Shown piece after piece: positions 47,424 through 60,098 of a stretch of DNA of 64,000 nt. Below the pieces are notes generated by a model that saw only the letters and a list, made by a program, of their open reading frames with translations, did no database searches and was not told the DNA's origin. The stretch is from Halicephalobus mephisto (taxonomy: Eukaryota > Nematoda > Chromadorea > Rhabditida > Panagrolaimidae). The stretch is taken from NCBI GenBank assembly GCA_009193035.1, contig SWDT01000055.1, positions 53,740-117,739 of the forward strand, in the 5' to 3' direction. Within the stretch, counting starts at the first letter, position 1; every line of letters starts with the position of its first letter. The translations under genes were made by a program, and so were the position numbers.

Positions 47424-47978
47424 TCAGTTTTTGGAAGAACAAAAAGTGACCAGTTTCAACATTGCATTTTTCTTGAACGGCGGCGTCGTGGCTTCTAAAG
47501 CGCAGTATCTGGTCGGCATCTTCAAGCAAGACTGCATGGCCGTAGGTTTTGCAGGAGCATAAGGTTCATCGTCGATGACTTGTTCGTCAACTTCGGTATA
47601 TTCGATTTCTTCCAAAAAACCAAATCGAACATGTCTCCCGGCAATGTTCGGAGGAGCACTTCGAGGACAATCGAGATTTTCAGATTCTGAATTTATTCTT
47701 CTGATGGATATTCGATGACTCCGTCGTCTGGCCGGAGTAACTGGAGCGGATTTGGTCGTTGGAGAAGAAGTTCCAACAGCGTCGATGGAGTGCGAGAGTC
47801 GAGACAACTTAGCTAAAAAAGTAAACACATCACGTGACTTCCGAGTTCCCGAGGACTTACGTGTTGAATCGCATTTCTTCCTCAATTCAATTGGATTAGA
47901 ACTAGCTCTGATTTTTTTTCTATCGACAGAATTATACAGTACAAAATCTTTCTTAACAACCGGAACAATAAACGCCAT
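47424..47978 (-). CDS. Small protein with candidate PP1-docking motif
   Basis: Two exons (47978-47861, 47812-47424) separated by a 48-nt intron with a GTAAGT donor and TTTTTTAG acceptor give 168 aa. The intron is divisible by three and stop-free, so an unspliced reading is also open. A TTACAG acceptor lies 8 nt before the chosen ATG, supporting it over the upstream in-frame ATG at 48026. The protein is basic and Ser-rich, with a run TPARRRSHRISIRRINSESE and then RHVRFGFLEEIEYTE (res ~99-113). HVRF fits the RVxF docking consensus for protein phosphatase 1, followed by acidic residues. No catalytic domain is seen, so a PP1 regulatory or targeting subunit is a reasonable but untested idea. Confidence 0.7.
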   Translation of the reverse strand: MAFIVPVVKKDFVLYNSVDRKKIRASSNPIELRKKCDSTRKSSGTRKSRDVFTFLAKLSRLSHSIDAVGTSSPTTKSAPVTPARRRSHRISIRRINSESENLDCPRSAPPNIAGRHVRFGFLEEIEYTEVDEQVIDDEPYAPAKPTAMQSCLKMPTRYCALEATTPPFKKNAMLKLVTFCSSKN

Positions 47979-49010
47979 GGTGACTGCTGTAATTTGAACA
48001 GGATCAATATAATTATAATTATTCATTTTATATAAAATTTCCGTTTTTAAGTTATTTCAAAAAAACAAGAAAAACAAATTTCTGTAACTACGGAAATGGA
48101 AAAACAAACAACAAGACTAAAAATTAACTGATGGCTCTGTTCACCTGGCTGAAAGTGCAATGAAGGAACCATTTATTCAGAAATTTAGTTCAAAATGAAA
48201 AATTAAAAGTTGACTTATGCTCAGCAGAAACTTAAAAAAATATCTTTTTTCACAACAAAATAAATTCCTTTCCTTAGTTCAAAAATAATCCGAACAATTT
48301 AAAAAAAATAAAAATTCTATAAAAAATAAAAATTTAAAAAAAAATAAAAATTCTTTAAAAAATTTAAAAAAAATTTAAATTTCTTTAAAAAAATAAATTC
48401 ATTAAAAATTTAAATTCTTTAAAATAAAAAAATTTCGAAAAAATTCTTTAAAAATAATAAAGTAAAATGAATCATCGCCGATGGGGAATTACGAGAATTA
48501 TTTTTTCCTAATTTTACAAAATTCGTTCCTTCCATAAAAATTCAAAAATATCATATTTTTAATTATAACATTAGTTTAAAAAACGATCATGAAATTAAAT
48601 TTCTAATTTTAAAAAAATCCAATTTTCACAAAAATCAAAAAAAAAATTTAAAAAATAAATTTCATCAACCTTTGACTGGTGATACTTTGCCTTTTTTCAT
48701 ATTGTTGTTCTAACTCCACCCTATCAATCTGGACAACACGTAAAAAACGAAATCGACTCTCGCTACACGGAAAAATGGTTATCAATTCGCTAGTATTATT
48801 GAAAAAACTGAGTTTCTCCATTTTTATGGAATCAAGGAAACCCCGTCAAACAATTTTGGTCTTATCTCAGAATCAAGGTCGTGTTTTCCTCAACCGATAA
48901 TTCATAGCATTGATGAAACACATCTCAGAGTGTCCAAATTCAAATCAACTTTCAACAACAATCCTAATAGGTCTAATCTAGACCGAACATATTACAACCT
49001 AGTTTATAAA
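47979..49010. other. AT-rich intergenic spacer
   Basis: Upstream sequence of the small basic protein, poly-A/T tracts at 48290-48480, then a moderately balanced stretch (48670-48980) forming the 3' flank of the choline dehydrogenase gene. The frames at 48679 and 48930 have no domain. Confidence 0.4.
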
Positions 49011-51100
49011 TTAATTCGAATTAGGTTTCCAGATAGGAGGGTCTTCTGGAGACAATGGAGTCTTCTTCATAATTATGTCTGCAGCTTTTTCCGCCAACAT
49101 GATCGTTGGAGCATTGAGATTTCCACTAACAATTGAGGGCATTACACTAGCATCTACCACCATCAAGCCTTCAATCCCATGGACTTTCATAGTTTCTCCA
49201 TCAACAACAGCATTGGAATCAGAACTGAGACCCATTTTACACGTGCATGATGGATGATAGGCAGATGCAGCTTTTTCTCGAACAAATTTATCAATCTAAA
49301 AATCTTAAGAATTAAAATATAAAACTTTCAAATTCACAAACCTGTTCGTGTGTTTTGCATTCTGGACCTGGAGCAATTTCACCAGCTCTAAAGGGATCGA
49401 AAGAACTTTGAGCAAAAATTTCACGGGAAATTTCAATACATCTACGAAATTCGATCCAATCATCCTCATGATCCATATAATTCGGATCCAGAAGTGGATG
49501 TCGTCTAGGATCACGACTTTGTAAACGAAGAAATCCACGGGACTTTGACCTCATAGGCCCAACATGAACCTGAAAAGTTTCAATATAAACAAATTTGGAT
49601 TAGTGAGACACAAACTTGATAAGCATGGCAAGTACCGTTTGTACGACCGTCATCATGAACAGTTGATGGAAGAAAGTGGAATTGAATGTCGGGATGTTCA
49701 ACCTGGAACAAATAAGTAATTTTATTATTTTCAATAAAACTCACATCAGAACGAGATCGAGCAAAGCCTCCAGATTCCAAATGACTACTGGCAGCAAGAC
49801 CTGTTTGATTGTAGAACCATTGAAGACCAATTTTGACCATGTTGTGAGGGAATTTCCATGAGCTTTTGTTGTAAAGAGTAATTGGTTGACTACATTTTTC
49901 CTGGATGTAAATTTCTAAATGATCTTGTAGATTATTACCAACACCAGGCATATGTTGAACAAGAGGAATGTCATGAGCCTTCAGATGATCGGCAGGACCA
50001 AGACCACTCAACATGAGTAATTGTGGTGAATTAATCGCACCGCCGGAGAGGATGACTGCTTCTTCGCAGTAGATCTTCTCTCGACTGAAAGAATCGATTT
50101 CAGTAGCACCAGCGATGTTCTGTCCTCGGAGATATTCAACTCCAATCGCTCGGTTCTTGTCGAAGAGGATCTTTGTGCAGTAAATCCCACTAGAAGTAAA
50201 GAGATTAGGTCTGTTCAAAATCTGAAAATAATTATTTCCAAATTTCTATGAAAAATAAATCTTACTGGTCGTAGATAAGCTCTGGATGAACTCCATCGAA
50301 TTCCGTTTTTGATGGTCATATCCATCGGTCCAAGGCCTTCTTGCTTGTATCCATTCATGTCATCAGTAGTTCCAACAGGATGGGTCTTTCCAGCGGCCAT
50401 GAAGGCTTGATGAAGAAGATTTTCGCATTTTCCTTGAGAAACATAAAGTGGTCCATTGTGTCCGCGAAATTTCTCGTCGGATCCGGTCGCTAATTCGTGA
50501 GTTTGAGCTTTTTTGAAATATGGCAAGCAATTTTTATATGCCCATCCTTTAGCACCTTCTTTTTCCCATCTGTCATAATCATATGGATGACCCCGAACGT
50601 AAGCCATGGCATTCAACGACGAGGAACCGCCCCAGACCCGTCCTCGAGGCCAGTAAATCACTCGATTATCCAGATTTTTCTGAGCAGCAGTATGGTAAAA
50701 CCTGTAATTTCATATATTAAAGTTTTTAATAAATGTAAAATTCATACCAATTGTACTTATCATCACATAAATTGTACATCAACGCCGCGGGCATGTGAAT
50801 TTTCCAATTCCACCAATGATCTTTCGGTCCAGCTTCTACCAAAAGTACTTTATTATTTGGATTTTCCGTCAATCTATTAGCCTAAAAGTAGTAAATTGAC
50901 AGTTTTCATATAAAACTCCCTAAACAAACTAAAACACATCCTGCAGAACCAGCTCCGACAACTATATGGGTCGGTTTCACGCCGTCGGGAAGCTCGGGAG
51001 AAAAGTGACCCGGTTTGAAGCTGTCCTGATAGCTAGTAGTACGGACTCTAAGTGTCGATGGAGTGGTCGAGAAGAAACGGGTAGGATATAGCCGGATCAT
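49011..51100 (-). CDS. CHDH: Choline dehydrogenase-type GMC oxidoreductase, mitochondrial
   Basis: Seven exons (51100-50930, 50881-50748, 50701-50266, 50221-49745, 49702-49616, 49569-49342, 49295-49011) give 605 aa, close to animal choline dehydrogenase (~590-600). The N terminus ([19 protein letters not shown]) is a typical mitochondrial presequence. FAD-binding [13 protein letters not shown] leads into the fold; GMC signature 1 ([13 protein letters not shown]), signature 2 ([15 protein letters not shown]), [19 protein letters not shown], the active-site His region [12 protein letters not shown] and [17 protein letters not shown] follow in order. The enzyme oxidises choline to betaine aldehyde at the inner membrane, feeding betaine and one-carbon metabolism. 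The 42-nt intron 49703-49744 is in frame and stop-free. Confidence 0.9.
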
Positions 51101-51524
51101 CTCGATGGAATGGAGCTAAATGAAAAACTGAAACTGAATAACTAGAGAACAGTCAAAAAAACTCAGAGTGTTCTCCAAGGAAATACGAGTTGATATAACT
51201 CTCCGATTTAATTTTACGTTTTTGAATTCCCAATTTTCAGTGTTTAACACTTTACTTCAAACAATTACTCGATGTAAACATTATTATAGGCACAAATATA
51301 TAGATAGATATATGACTTCCTCATAGAGCAAGCTAAGATCGGTGGAATGGTTGAAACGGGGAGAAAGTTGCACTTGGCCGTCCATAAGCTCGACTTTAGC
51401 CCGCTCGCCTTCCCGAAACGGATACCGTCTTCATTGAGAGGCTCTAATATGTAGATCCGGAGTCCTACTCGTTTTACTAGCTATCGCAATATGCGACAAT
51501 CGAGTTTACTACTTCTTTGTTACT
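51101..51524. other. Intergenic spacer
   Basis: 424 bp between two minus-strand genes: promoter/5' UTR of the choline dehydrogenase and 3' flank of the HAD gene. It includes a TATATAGATAGATATAT stretch near 51297. No gene is seen. Confidence 0.4.
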
Positions 51525-52799
51525 TTATTCCTCTGCTTGTGTTTTGTGATCAAGAACGATCGGTAACAAATGCCCAACGTGTTCGACCTGCAAGTTATTT
51601 TTGTTTTGTCGTTCTCATTACGTCATAAAACTAACCAAGTGATCTGCATGGGGGTGGAGTTCGTGATGTTCGCCGATTCCAGAGAGGACTCCGACCGTCG
51701 CCCCGAGTTTCGCTGACTTCCCCATTCCCATGTCAGCCAGTGTGTCACCAACCATCAAAGCATCCTGAAAACCCGACAGTTCAAGTTTCGACAGATATTG
51801 TTTGTTTTGTTTTTGCAAGTACTTGAAGTATATTTTGAATGAAGTTTTAGGAGACAGAACACAAAAAATTCTAGTTATTTAGAAAAATTTGGTTCCTCGT
51901 GATTAGGTTAATTAAGTCGTACTCACCTCAGGATCGACATTCAGAGCACGGCAGATCGAGAGAGCGTTATGCGGGTTCGGCTTGGGCAAAGCACCGTGGT
52001 CGTCCCCACACACGACGATGTCGATGAATTTCTCCAACTCTAGGCTTTTCAATGTTGTTATCGTTCCTTCTCTGAAACAGCTGTTAAAGATAAAACATAT
52101 GCTTAAAAATTAACCTGCTGTCAGCGGTACAAATGGCAATTTTAACATTGTGTTTTTTCAAATTCCGGAACAAAGCTCGTAAATCGTGAATTTGCTTCAA
52201 AGTTTCAGGAGAACTTGTGTTGCAATCGACGACACTGGATTTCACGATTTTTTCGGCTGATTTTTTGTCGACATTATGATCAACGAGAAGATTAACGATA
52301 TTTTGTCTGATTTGGTCCATAGTTCCTTCGGCAAGAAGACCAGTTTTGACTTTTTTCTCAACTGGACAAAATCCGAGGAGTTTGTACACCTTTGTGGAAA
52401 TGTCCAAGTTGGTTGCCTCCGTTAACTTCCTAGTGACATTCAGCGTCCATGGAACCCACATACTATGGAAGCAGATAAGGGTCCCATCCTTATCAAAGAT
52501 GACGAGAGATGCTTTCTTCCCCGGACGCCCGGAGTTCCTGGAACTATCAACAGCGGGCTTTGTTCCAATTCTCTCAGATGGCTTTGGTTGATTCGCCTCC
52601 AAACGAGCCATGACACGAGGACTATCATCTTTAACACTTCTCGTGATGTAAAGTTTCTGATTGAAGGAAGTATCTGAAAAACACATTTCATTAAAAATAA
52701 AAAATTACAAAACAAACCAGAGATAACGAGGAGCTTAGGGATCTGTCTGTTGAGTCCTTGAAGACTTCTAAAAAGAGCCATGGCAGCACAATTGTTCAT
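51525..52799 (-). CDS. HAD-superfamily phosphatase (haloacid dehalogenase-like hydrolase)
   Basis: Five exons (52799-52718, 52673-52115, 52071-51927, 51764-51636, 51587-51525) give 325 aa. All four HAD motifs are visible: [10 protein letters not shown] with nucleophile Asp (res 88) and acid Asp (90); II, ICTADSR; III, the lysine in [23 protein letters not shown]. The helical insert between I and II indicates a C1-cap (phosphoglycolate-phosphatase-like) enzyme. The N-terminal ~80 aa before motif I are basic, Ser/Pro-rich, and may include a targeting peptide. Exon 3 has two acceptors 9 nt apart (52080 or 52071), both in frame. The substrate cannot be told. Confidence 0.85.
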
Positions 52800-55626
52800 C
52801 CAAAGACCTGAAATTTGTAAATTTATATAAAAATTTCAAAATTGATCACGATTTAGAAATTTCAAAAGTTTCTAATTTATATAAAAATTTCAAAATTTTT
52901 TACAATTTAGAAATTTCAAAAGTTTCTAATTTATATAAAAATTTCAAAATTGATCACGATTTAGAAATTTTAAAAGTTTCTAATTTACATTAATCACGAT
53001 TTAAAATTTATTAGTAAATCGAAAATTTTAAATTTAATCATAATTTAAATTTTAAAAAATCCATTTTATCATAATTTGAATTTTTAGAGACTTTTAATTT
53101 TACTAATGATGAATCAGAAGCTTGGGAGTTGTTAATTTATACTAATCAAAAAATCTGGTGACGTGATAAAAGGGGCGGGTACGAGCACTCGACGAAGGAC
53201 GGAGATTTGTCAATGAAAAATGTGCAAATGGAAGAGCGATCAGAGATTCTTTTTTTTTATGAAATCAGAGTTCACATTCAAAACAACATGGGAGCAGGTG
53301 TACTTGATTGCCAATTTGTTACAAAAAACTTGATTTCTTGTGACAATAAGGACTTTTGAACCGGAATTTATCTCAAAAACGAAATTAGAGAAAAACAATT
53401 TTTTTTTATAAAATACTTCCAAGGGCATATCAGGTCGATGGGGGGACTGTAGAACAGAATTCGCGCAAGATTCAGATGATTAAAGCAAACTGGCGAATAA
53501 ATACGGCCGCTGTGACGGTGGAAATTTCCTTCACGGAGCAAAAAAATAATCCTAAACTACACCGATTCCTAGCCAAATTTGACAAAACAATTTGATAAAT
53601 TTCTTAATTACAAAATAAACAATTTTTTAATTTTTTCAATATCAACAATTCGAAAATTCAGGTAATTTTAAATAAAAATTATTTTTAAATAAAATTTTAA
53701 ATTTTTTTAATTTTAAAAATTAAAAATAAAAATTTTATAAATTTTTGAATAAGAACTATTTTAAAAATTAAAAATTATTTTTAAATAAAATTTAATAAAA
53801 ATAAATTTTTTAGAAATATTTGAAATTAAATAAATTTTTAATAATTTAAAAAAAATTAATTATACTTTAGAAATTTTTGAATAAAGACAATTTTAGAAAA
53901 TTATATGCATTTTAAATTAAAATTTTTTAGAATTAAATAAACTGCAAATTTTCTAAAAATTGTTTTAAAAATATTTTTCAGCAGAATTCGGTAAAAATAA
54001 ATTTTTGCAAATTTATTAGTTATAAAATTTAAATAAAATTTAAAATAAAATTTCAAAAAATTAAAATAAATTTTAAAAAAAATTTAAATAAAATTTTAAA
54101 AAATTAAATTTAAAATTAAAATAAAAGTGACTAAAAAATCAACTTTAAGTCAACATTGAAAAAGCAATTTTGTAAAGTCTTCATTTTTAGGCCAGAGTAT
54201 TCTATGAATAATTCGAAACAAAGATGATTGAAAAAAAACGACTTCGAAGTCAAACTTAACAATTATGAAATCCGTCAATTTTAAGAAAAGTAACTCTTGG
54301 ATTTCAAGGATAACCTTAGATATGATTTAGAAGGTCATTGAAATCCAATATTTAAAACTAAAAATGCAGTGCAATGGAAAAATCGTACGTTCAAACGAAT
54401 TTCCTCAGCGACTGAGCTAAACTAAGAGGGAACCAGACAGCAAGAGCTTTGGAAAACCCCTTTTTTTTAGCTTCTCTCAGATGCGTCAATAGGGTGGGTT
54501 AGCTCCAAAACCCCGCCCATCTACAGACAAACAAAATATGCAGCTTTTTTGCCATCGAAAAAGTACGAATTTAGGAAATGGTTACGAAATAAGCAAAATA
54601 CTATGAAGATTTTTATTTTCATTAAATTAAAAAATTATTAAAAATACTGTATTTTAAATCTCTCAAGATAAAGATTAATTTTCTTTATGAATTTTTAAAT
54701 CTTTTTTGATTATTTAATCCAGTTTATCTCGAAAATCCAAAAATCAGAATTTTTCCACAGGTTTCCGTTTTTTTCGCTGTAAAAAAGTTTGTCTTTTAAA
54801 AATCATCGTATACGAAAACATTAAAAAAAAAATAAAATCTTCTTTTCGGTTTCGTTTTTAAAGATATTTATGAAAAAAATGGCATTTCTCACGCAAAAAT
54901 GAAAAATATCAACTTAACCTTATTCGACGAAATTCGCAAAAATTTTATTTAAAAACAAGAAATTTTTACTTTAATTATAATTTAAAACTTTATTTTCATT
55001 AAAATCTAAATTTTTTTATTTAAATTATAATTTTAAATTTTTACACTTTAATCATAATCTGAATTTTTTAATTTTTTTCTAATTGAAATTTAATTTTTCT
55101 ACTTTAATTTTAATTTTTTATTTAAATTTTTACCAGAATTTTAAAAAAATTTTAATTTTTTATTTAAATTTTTACCAGAATTTTAAAAAATTTTTTAATG
55201 AAAATGAAAGAAAAGCCATTTAGGTGCTTTTGAACGGAAATTTTGCTGGAGTCGCTCAATAAGGTAATGCTGTTATTTTTTCTCTAATGAAAAACGACAA
55301 GAATTACATCGATTTTGAATTCCACGACTTTCAAAAACAATTTTAAAAATACACTACTGTAAAAGTTAAAAGTAAACAATTATTTCAAAATTTTCATCGA
55401 ATTTCGAAATAATCCGCAAAATACCGTATGCTATGGATGTTCTTTAAAAATTCGACATTCAGTTGAATTTTAAAAAACATTTTTTTCATCGATAAAATTG
55501 CCCGGAATTTATCTTCGATAAACGACGAGAAAACAAACAATCTGATGTTGATTAAAGCATGTTAGAAACCATTATTTACACATACCGTAATCATTGCATA
55601 TACCAAAAAGACGATTTCTGAAAATA
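52800..55626. other. 2.8 kb AT-rich intergenic region
   Basis: Starts with the trans-splice acceptor region of the HAD gene (TTTCAG just before 52807), then a three-copy ~59-bp repeat (52806-53000, TTTATATAAAAATTTCAAAA unit). Irregular A/T DNA follows, with a more balanced patch at about 54380-54560. No RNA gene or coding frame could be supported. Confidence 0.4.
52806..53000. repeat. Three-copy ~59 bp tandem repeat
   Basis: Units contain TTTATATAAAAATTTCAAAA, then GATCACGATTTAGAAATTTC and AAAAGTTTCTAA. Copies one and three are closest. Confidence 0.75.
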
Positions 55627-56592
55627 TCAATCGAGCAGGTGCTTGACCACCAAACCGTCATCGATGGAGTCCTCGTCGTTCATCCAGAAATAAATTATTT
55701 GTTTTTTCTCCAGTGGTTCCCAGTGTATTTCACAAATCCGAATGCCATCGGCAATAACTTCTTCTTCGAGTTTGTACGGTAAGCCGGATAAATACAGTTC
55801 CCCAATGAAGTCGTATACACTCATGGATTGTTCGGATTTTTCTGCATCGGGAGAACGATGGGATCCATGAGTGGTTTTCTTGAGCAAAATGACCACATTT
55901 ACCGGCACCATGGGTTCAGGAGCTGTGCATTCTTCAGAAAGGACAACCGCATCCGTCCTAGTCCTCTCAGCAAGGGTCTTTTGCAACTTCTCCAGGCATT
56001 TTTTATGAATAACATCTTCGAATTCGTCAAAATTAAGTCCGATGTTGTCTTGGATCTGAAATATTCATTGAAAAATTATTAGTTTCATATATAAAAAGCA
56101 CTTTTTCGTTGACATAATTGATACAGAAATTTTTGATAACCTTGCTGAATCCAGCAGCCTTGGCGTTCTGCTTGAAGTCCTCCATAAATCCGTCCAGTCG
56201 ACCAGATACGAGACACTGATGCTCGGCTACGGCCAGATTTCTAGCACCACCAACAACGTACACTTCAGATTCCACGATTGTTTCTTCTTCGCTTTCTGAA
56301 AGATGTTCTTCTATATAATCCATAACATCGAAATCCCCAAGTAAAGGATCATCGATAAAGTGAAATTCTGAATCCTCATCAACTGGAAAACTCTTTGATG
56401 TCGTTCCCGAAGCATCATCGATTAGTTGACGGAATTGAGCCATCGTCATTGGATCGTCTGGAAGGAGAACTTCAGTAACGACAGAAGCAATCCAATTGCA
56501 AATGAGCCAGTTTTTCCATTCGAGAGCCCTATATTGTTTCGCGCTCTCAACTGATGTCAACTCCTTATTTTCCAGAGCTCAGCGACCTTCAT
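55627..56592 (-). CDS. Unrecognised acidic protein; start region has a frame break
   Basis: Exon B (56055-55627) and exon A (56578-56102) join in phase across a GTGCTT...TTTCAG intron to ~302 codons. The frame of exon A is open from 56578 but has no ATG until well inside. The natural start (MKVAELWKIRS, ATG at 56592, just after a TTTTAG acceptor) is in another frame and hits a stop after 11 codons. A one-base difference around 56560-56575 would fuse them, so either the sequence has an indel, there is an unseen splice, or the gene is damaged. Features: a Trp-rich helix (LEWKNWLICNWIASVV), an acidic middle (EEHLSESEEETIVE) and a C-terminal domain (YDFIGELYLSGLPYKLEEEV, DGIRICEIHWEPLEKKQ). I do not recognise the family. 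Confidence 0.6.
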
Positions 56593-57510
56593 TGTTTTCT
56601 TTTTTGCAATTTTGTCATTCTAAAATAAGATTTTTTAAATTTTAATTGAAAATTATTAAAATTACTGTATTTTGTTTGGTTTTCTTTGGGTTTTACGGGT
56701 GATTCATATATCAACTCGCTTCAGTAGGTAAGTCCGAAATAATGTAATTTTAATTTTTATTCTTCGTTTCGGATGTTTTTTCACATTCACTAGGTTAATA
56801 ATGGACTCAATATTGATATTCATATGGCGGATATTTTTATAACATTAAATATTTGTACATAATTGAAAATTGGTTTTTCGGGTTTAGACTAATCAACTTA
56901 GACCGGTGTATGACGCTGGATTCTTATATCCTTCAAGGATTTTATATAATTTCCTGATTTTCTATCATCATTGTCAAAGTTGCTTTGATATTTTTCAAAA
57001 TTTCTTGATCTTAAGAAATTTCTAGTTTTTTTAGATATTTTAGATTTCGTAATCAACTCGTTCCCGGAAATTTTTTTGTTTTTAGATGTAGTTGAAACAG
57101 AACTTTAATGTGATCACAATTAATGAAAAATTAATATTTATTGATCACACAGAATTCTGTCTATGGATGAGTTTTCAGAAAACCTAGAGTAGATAATTTT
57201 CGTTCTCAAGAATATAGAACCTTTATAGCCAACTCGGAAATTTCACTAAATTCTTATTTAAATACAAAATACAACAATTTGGATATGTTAAATTTAAAGA
57301 ATTAAGAGTCATCCAAAATTTCGACTTTCCAATTTTTGATTTTATAATTTTTCGACTTTTTCAATTTTTGATTTTTATAATTTTTCGACTTTTTCAAAGG
57401 AATTTTTTAGTAGATCAATCCTCATGATTTGCTTCTCTTGACGACCATAAACTGATCCCGGCTATTGTGAATTATTTTTTTGTTATTTTTAAACTAATTG
57501 ATCTCGAAAA
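56593..57510. other. Divergent intergenic region (shared promoter)
   Basis: Lies between the starts of a minus-strand and a plus-strand gene and so should carry both promoters. AT-rich; a two-copy ~32-bp repeat (TTTTTGATTTTATAATTTTT then CGACTTTTTC) sits at 57330-57400. No named site is recognised. Confidence 0.4.
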
Positions 57511-60098
57511 ATGGAAGATACATTTTCCGCTGAAGAAAAGCCTCTGGCAATGCCCTTGAGTCCTTCAAAAAAGGTCGTCAAAAGAATTAGAGGAAGAAGG
57601 GACATCAAAAAGGCTACGATGGATACCGGAGATCACGTTCGTAGACCTTTTTCTCCAAAATCGGAAAAATACATCCGCAAAATGGACAGACTTGTGAAAA
57701 TTTACGAAAGAGTTGCCGAGGTTTGTTTTTGGATTTTTCTATGAAAATGAATATTTTTGATTTAGAAAAACGCAAAATTACGGTATCATCTCCTTCGAGT
57801 AAAAAAAGAAACGGAACATTTGACTCAAATAAAACGGAATCTTTGCAATCGACTTTCGTTTTTCAACGATCCTTACATGGACCAAAACTTGGAAATCCCG
57901 GATAACAATTTCCGCGAAGTCGATGTTGACAAACTCATCGGTGACGTCATCACAAGTACAGAACCCCTAGTGGCCCCGCCAAACAAAAAACGACGTATCG
58001 ACAGTAAAAAATGCGCAAATGTAATTTTTAAAATTTTAAAATTTGATTAAATTAATTTTTTTAGAAATCAAAAGATGATTCGAAAGAACATGATTCAAAA
58101 AAAGAAGTGATTAACCGTATTTTGAGTGCTGCTAGTTCTGTCATGAAACAAGAAGAACAAAAAGTTAAAAAATTCGAAAATGGAAAATCAGAATGTTCTT
58201 CACCATCAAAACGACAGTCTACCAGTGCTTACGGTAACTGCACACCATCGACTTCGAACTCAGTTTTCCAGAGTATGGGGGTTCCTACTCTAGGGTCCAT
58301 GAATCCGACTTTGACACAAAATTCCTCGAATGTGTACTTCGTAACGACCTCACTGCCCCAAGTGAAGGACTCTGTAACGTCCGGGAATGCTCCAGTTAAA
58401 AAAGCTTTGTCTCCTCGGATTCCGACTCAGGTTTCCCACAATATCGAGTCTTCTCCGTTACCTGGAGCGACAGACGACCAACTGAAACCCGCGTTTACTC
58501 AGTCTCAGACAAGTACTGTAGCTTCTACATCTGTGAAACCAGTTACAACGAAAACAACAACATCTTTCGCCGTCGTGACTCATCACGATTTACCCAGGAA
58601 GAATACAGTAAATTTTGGTTTTATTAATTTTGTAAACTCAAGTTTTCAGTCCGTTCCTGATCCTTTGAATGAAAACAAGGAAATAATGTCTGATTCGAAA
58701 TCTCCAGTTTCAAAAAGTCAACCTTCAGGAAGACCTCCAAGTCCACTCCACGCCCAGATCACGACCACCCCGCTTCCTCCGAAATCGAAACCAGATGTAC
58801 CTGTTGACGTCACAAGACCTCAACAAGGATCCACAAGGTCGTTCTACACTCAACCAGTCAACGTCTATCAAGATCCAACGACGATTAATCCTCAACTTTT
58901 GCCTCATAGACAATTGAACTTTCGAAAAGTTCAAGAAGAACAAATAAAAGAAGAAAAATCCAGACAACTACAAATTCAACAAGGAAGAATAAATCAAAAC
59001 ACGACAACAATGATTATTGCACCACAACAGCAGATGATTGTTGGACCTCAAGGTCAGATGCAGCAGATAGTTATTCCGTCTTCTACTTTTCAACAAGTTC
59101 CGTTGATCCAATCTCAACCGAAACTACGGGAAGCTCTTCAAAACGCGGGTAACGAAGCCAAAAGACAATCTACAATTTCTCAGCCAATACAGTTGGTTCA
59201 GACTGTGGTTCCTAATCAACCGAGACTTGTCGGGCCTTCTGGAGGACAAATCACTTCTGATGGATCCAATTCCCAGATGGTCATAGATGACAACAGAGAA
59301 ATCATCTACATTGACCAATCCGGGATCACTTTTGGTTCTCGAGGAGAAATGAAAATGATAGTTCCGATAGCTGGCTCCCAGACAGTACGGTATTTGGTGC
59401 CACAGACGTCGATTCCCCCCACGATCGCCATTTCATCTCAGAAACCTCAAACTACAGTAGGCGATAGATTACTTCGGGCTTCGTCCATCGATCATTTATT
59501 GCCTCAGAATCCTGATTCGAGTAACTTAAACGACGACAACATTGATTGGTCAAAGTACGATGAACCGAAGCCAAAGACGAAGAAGAATTCGACTCCGAAG
59601 AAACGTGGAGCGAACGTCAAAGTAGATGCCAACAGCGATGCCATGGCCAGGATCTCCCCAATTCTCGCCAAGTTCCAACAAGAAATGGCTCAATCTACAG
59701 TAGCCCAAGAACAACAACAACAACAACAATTAGCTATGGCCGCTAGAAATGCCACAAAAACGACTCCGGTTAGAGCAAGGAAACGACCTACGAAGACGGA
59801 GAAGACTTCTACTTCTCCTGAGAAACTAAACACGGAATCTTCACAACCTTCGACGGAGAATGTTGAAGAACAACCACCTTCAACAGCACCTACAGAAGTT
59901 GCTGAGGAACCAGTGTCTGCTGACCCAATCCCGACATCAACTGCAAGCAATCCACCAATTCAGAACTCAATTTCTCCTTCGAAGGAATCAAATCCAGACA
60001 TTCCGACAATTATCGTCACTGCCGCTACTCCAGAACCAGGATCAAAGTCTCCTCAGAAATCACAATCTGATCAGAAGTCGGAAACTCCACAATCTTAG
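57511..60098 (+). CDS. Large Q/S/T/P-rich nuclear protein with TFPT/INO80F-like coiled coil
   Basis: Exons 57511-57720, 57766-58020, 58065-58607 and 58650-60098 give 818 aa; the last intron is 42 nt, in frame and stop-free. The N-terminal ~120 aa hold a basic NLS-like run (KKVVKRIRGRRDIKK) and a coiled coil (KMDRLVKIYERVAEKNAKLR, YHLLRVKKETEHLTQIKRNL, CNRLSF) resembling the TFPT (INO80 complex subunit F) helix; a second NLS (NKKRRIDSKK) follows. The remaining 650 aa are disordered, Gln/Ser/Thr/Pro-rich, with a central strand-rich island (NREIIYIDQSGITFG, GEMKMIVPIAGSQTVRYLV) and a poly-Gln of seven. It is most likely a chromatin or transcription cofactor. The INO80 assignment rests on one helix and is tentative. 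Confidence 0.75.

Noticed and set aside
54380..54560. Possible tRNA or other RNA gene in a balanced patch
   Set aside because: No A-box/B-box pair or cloverleaf could be drawn.
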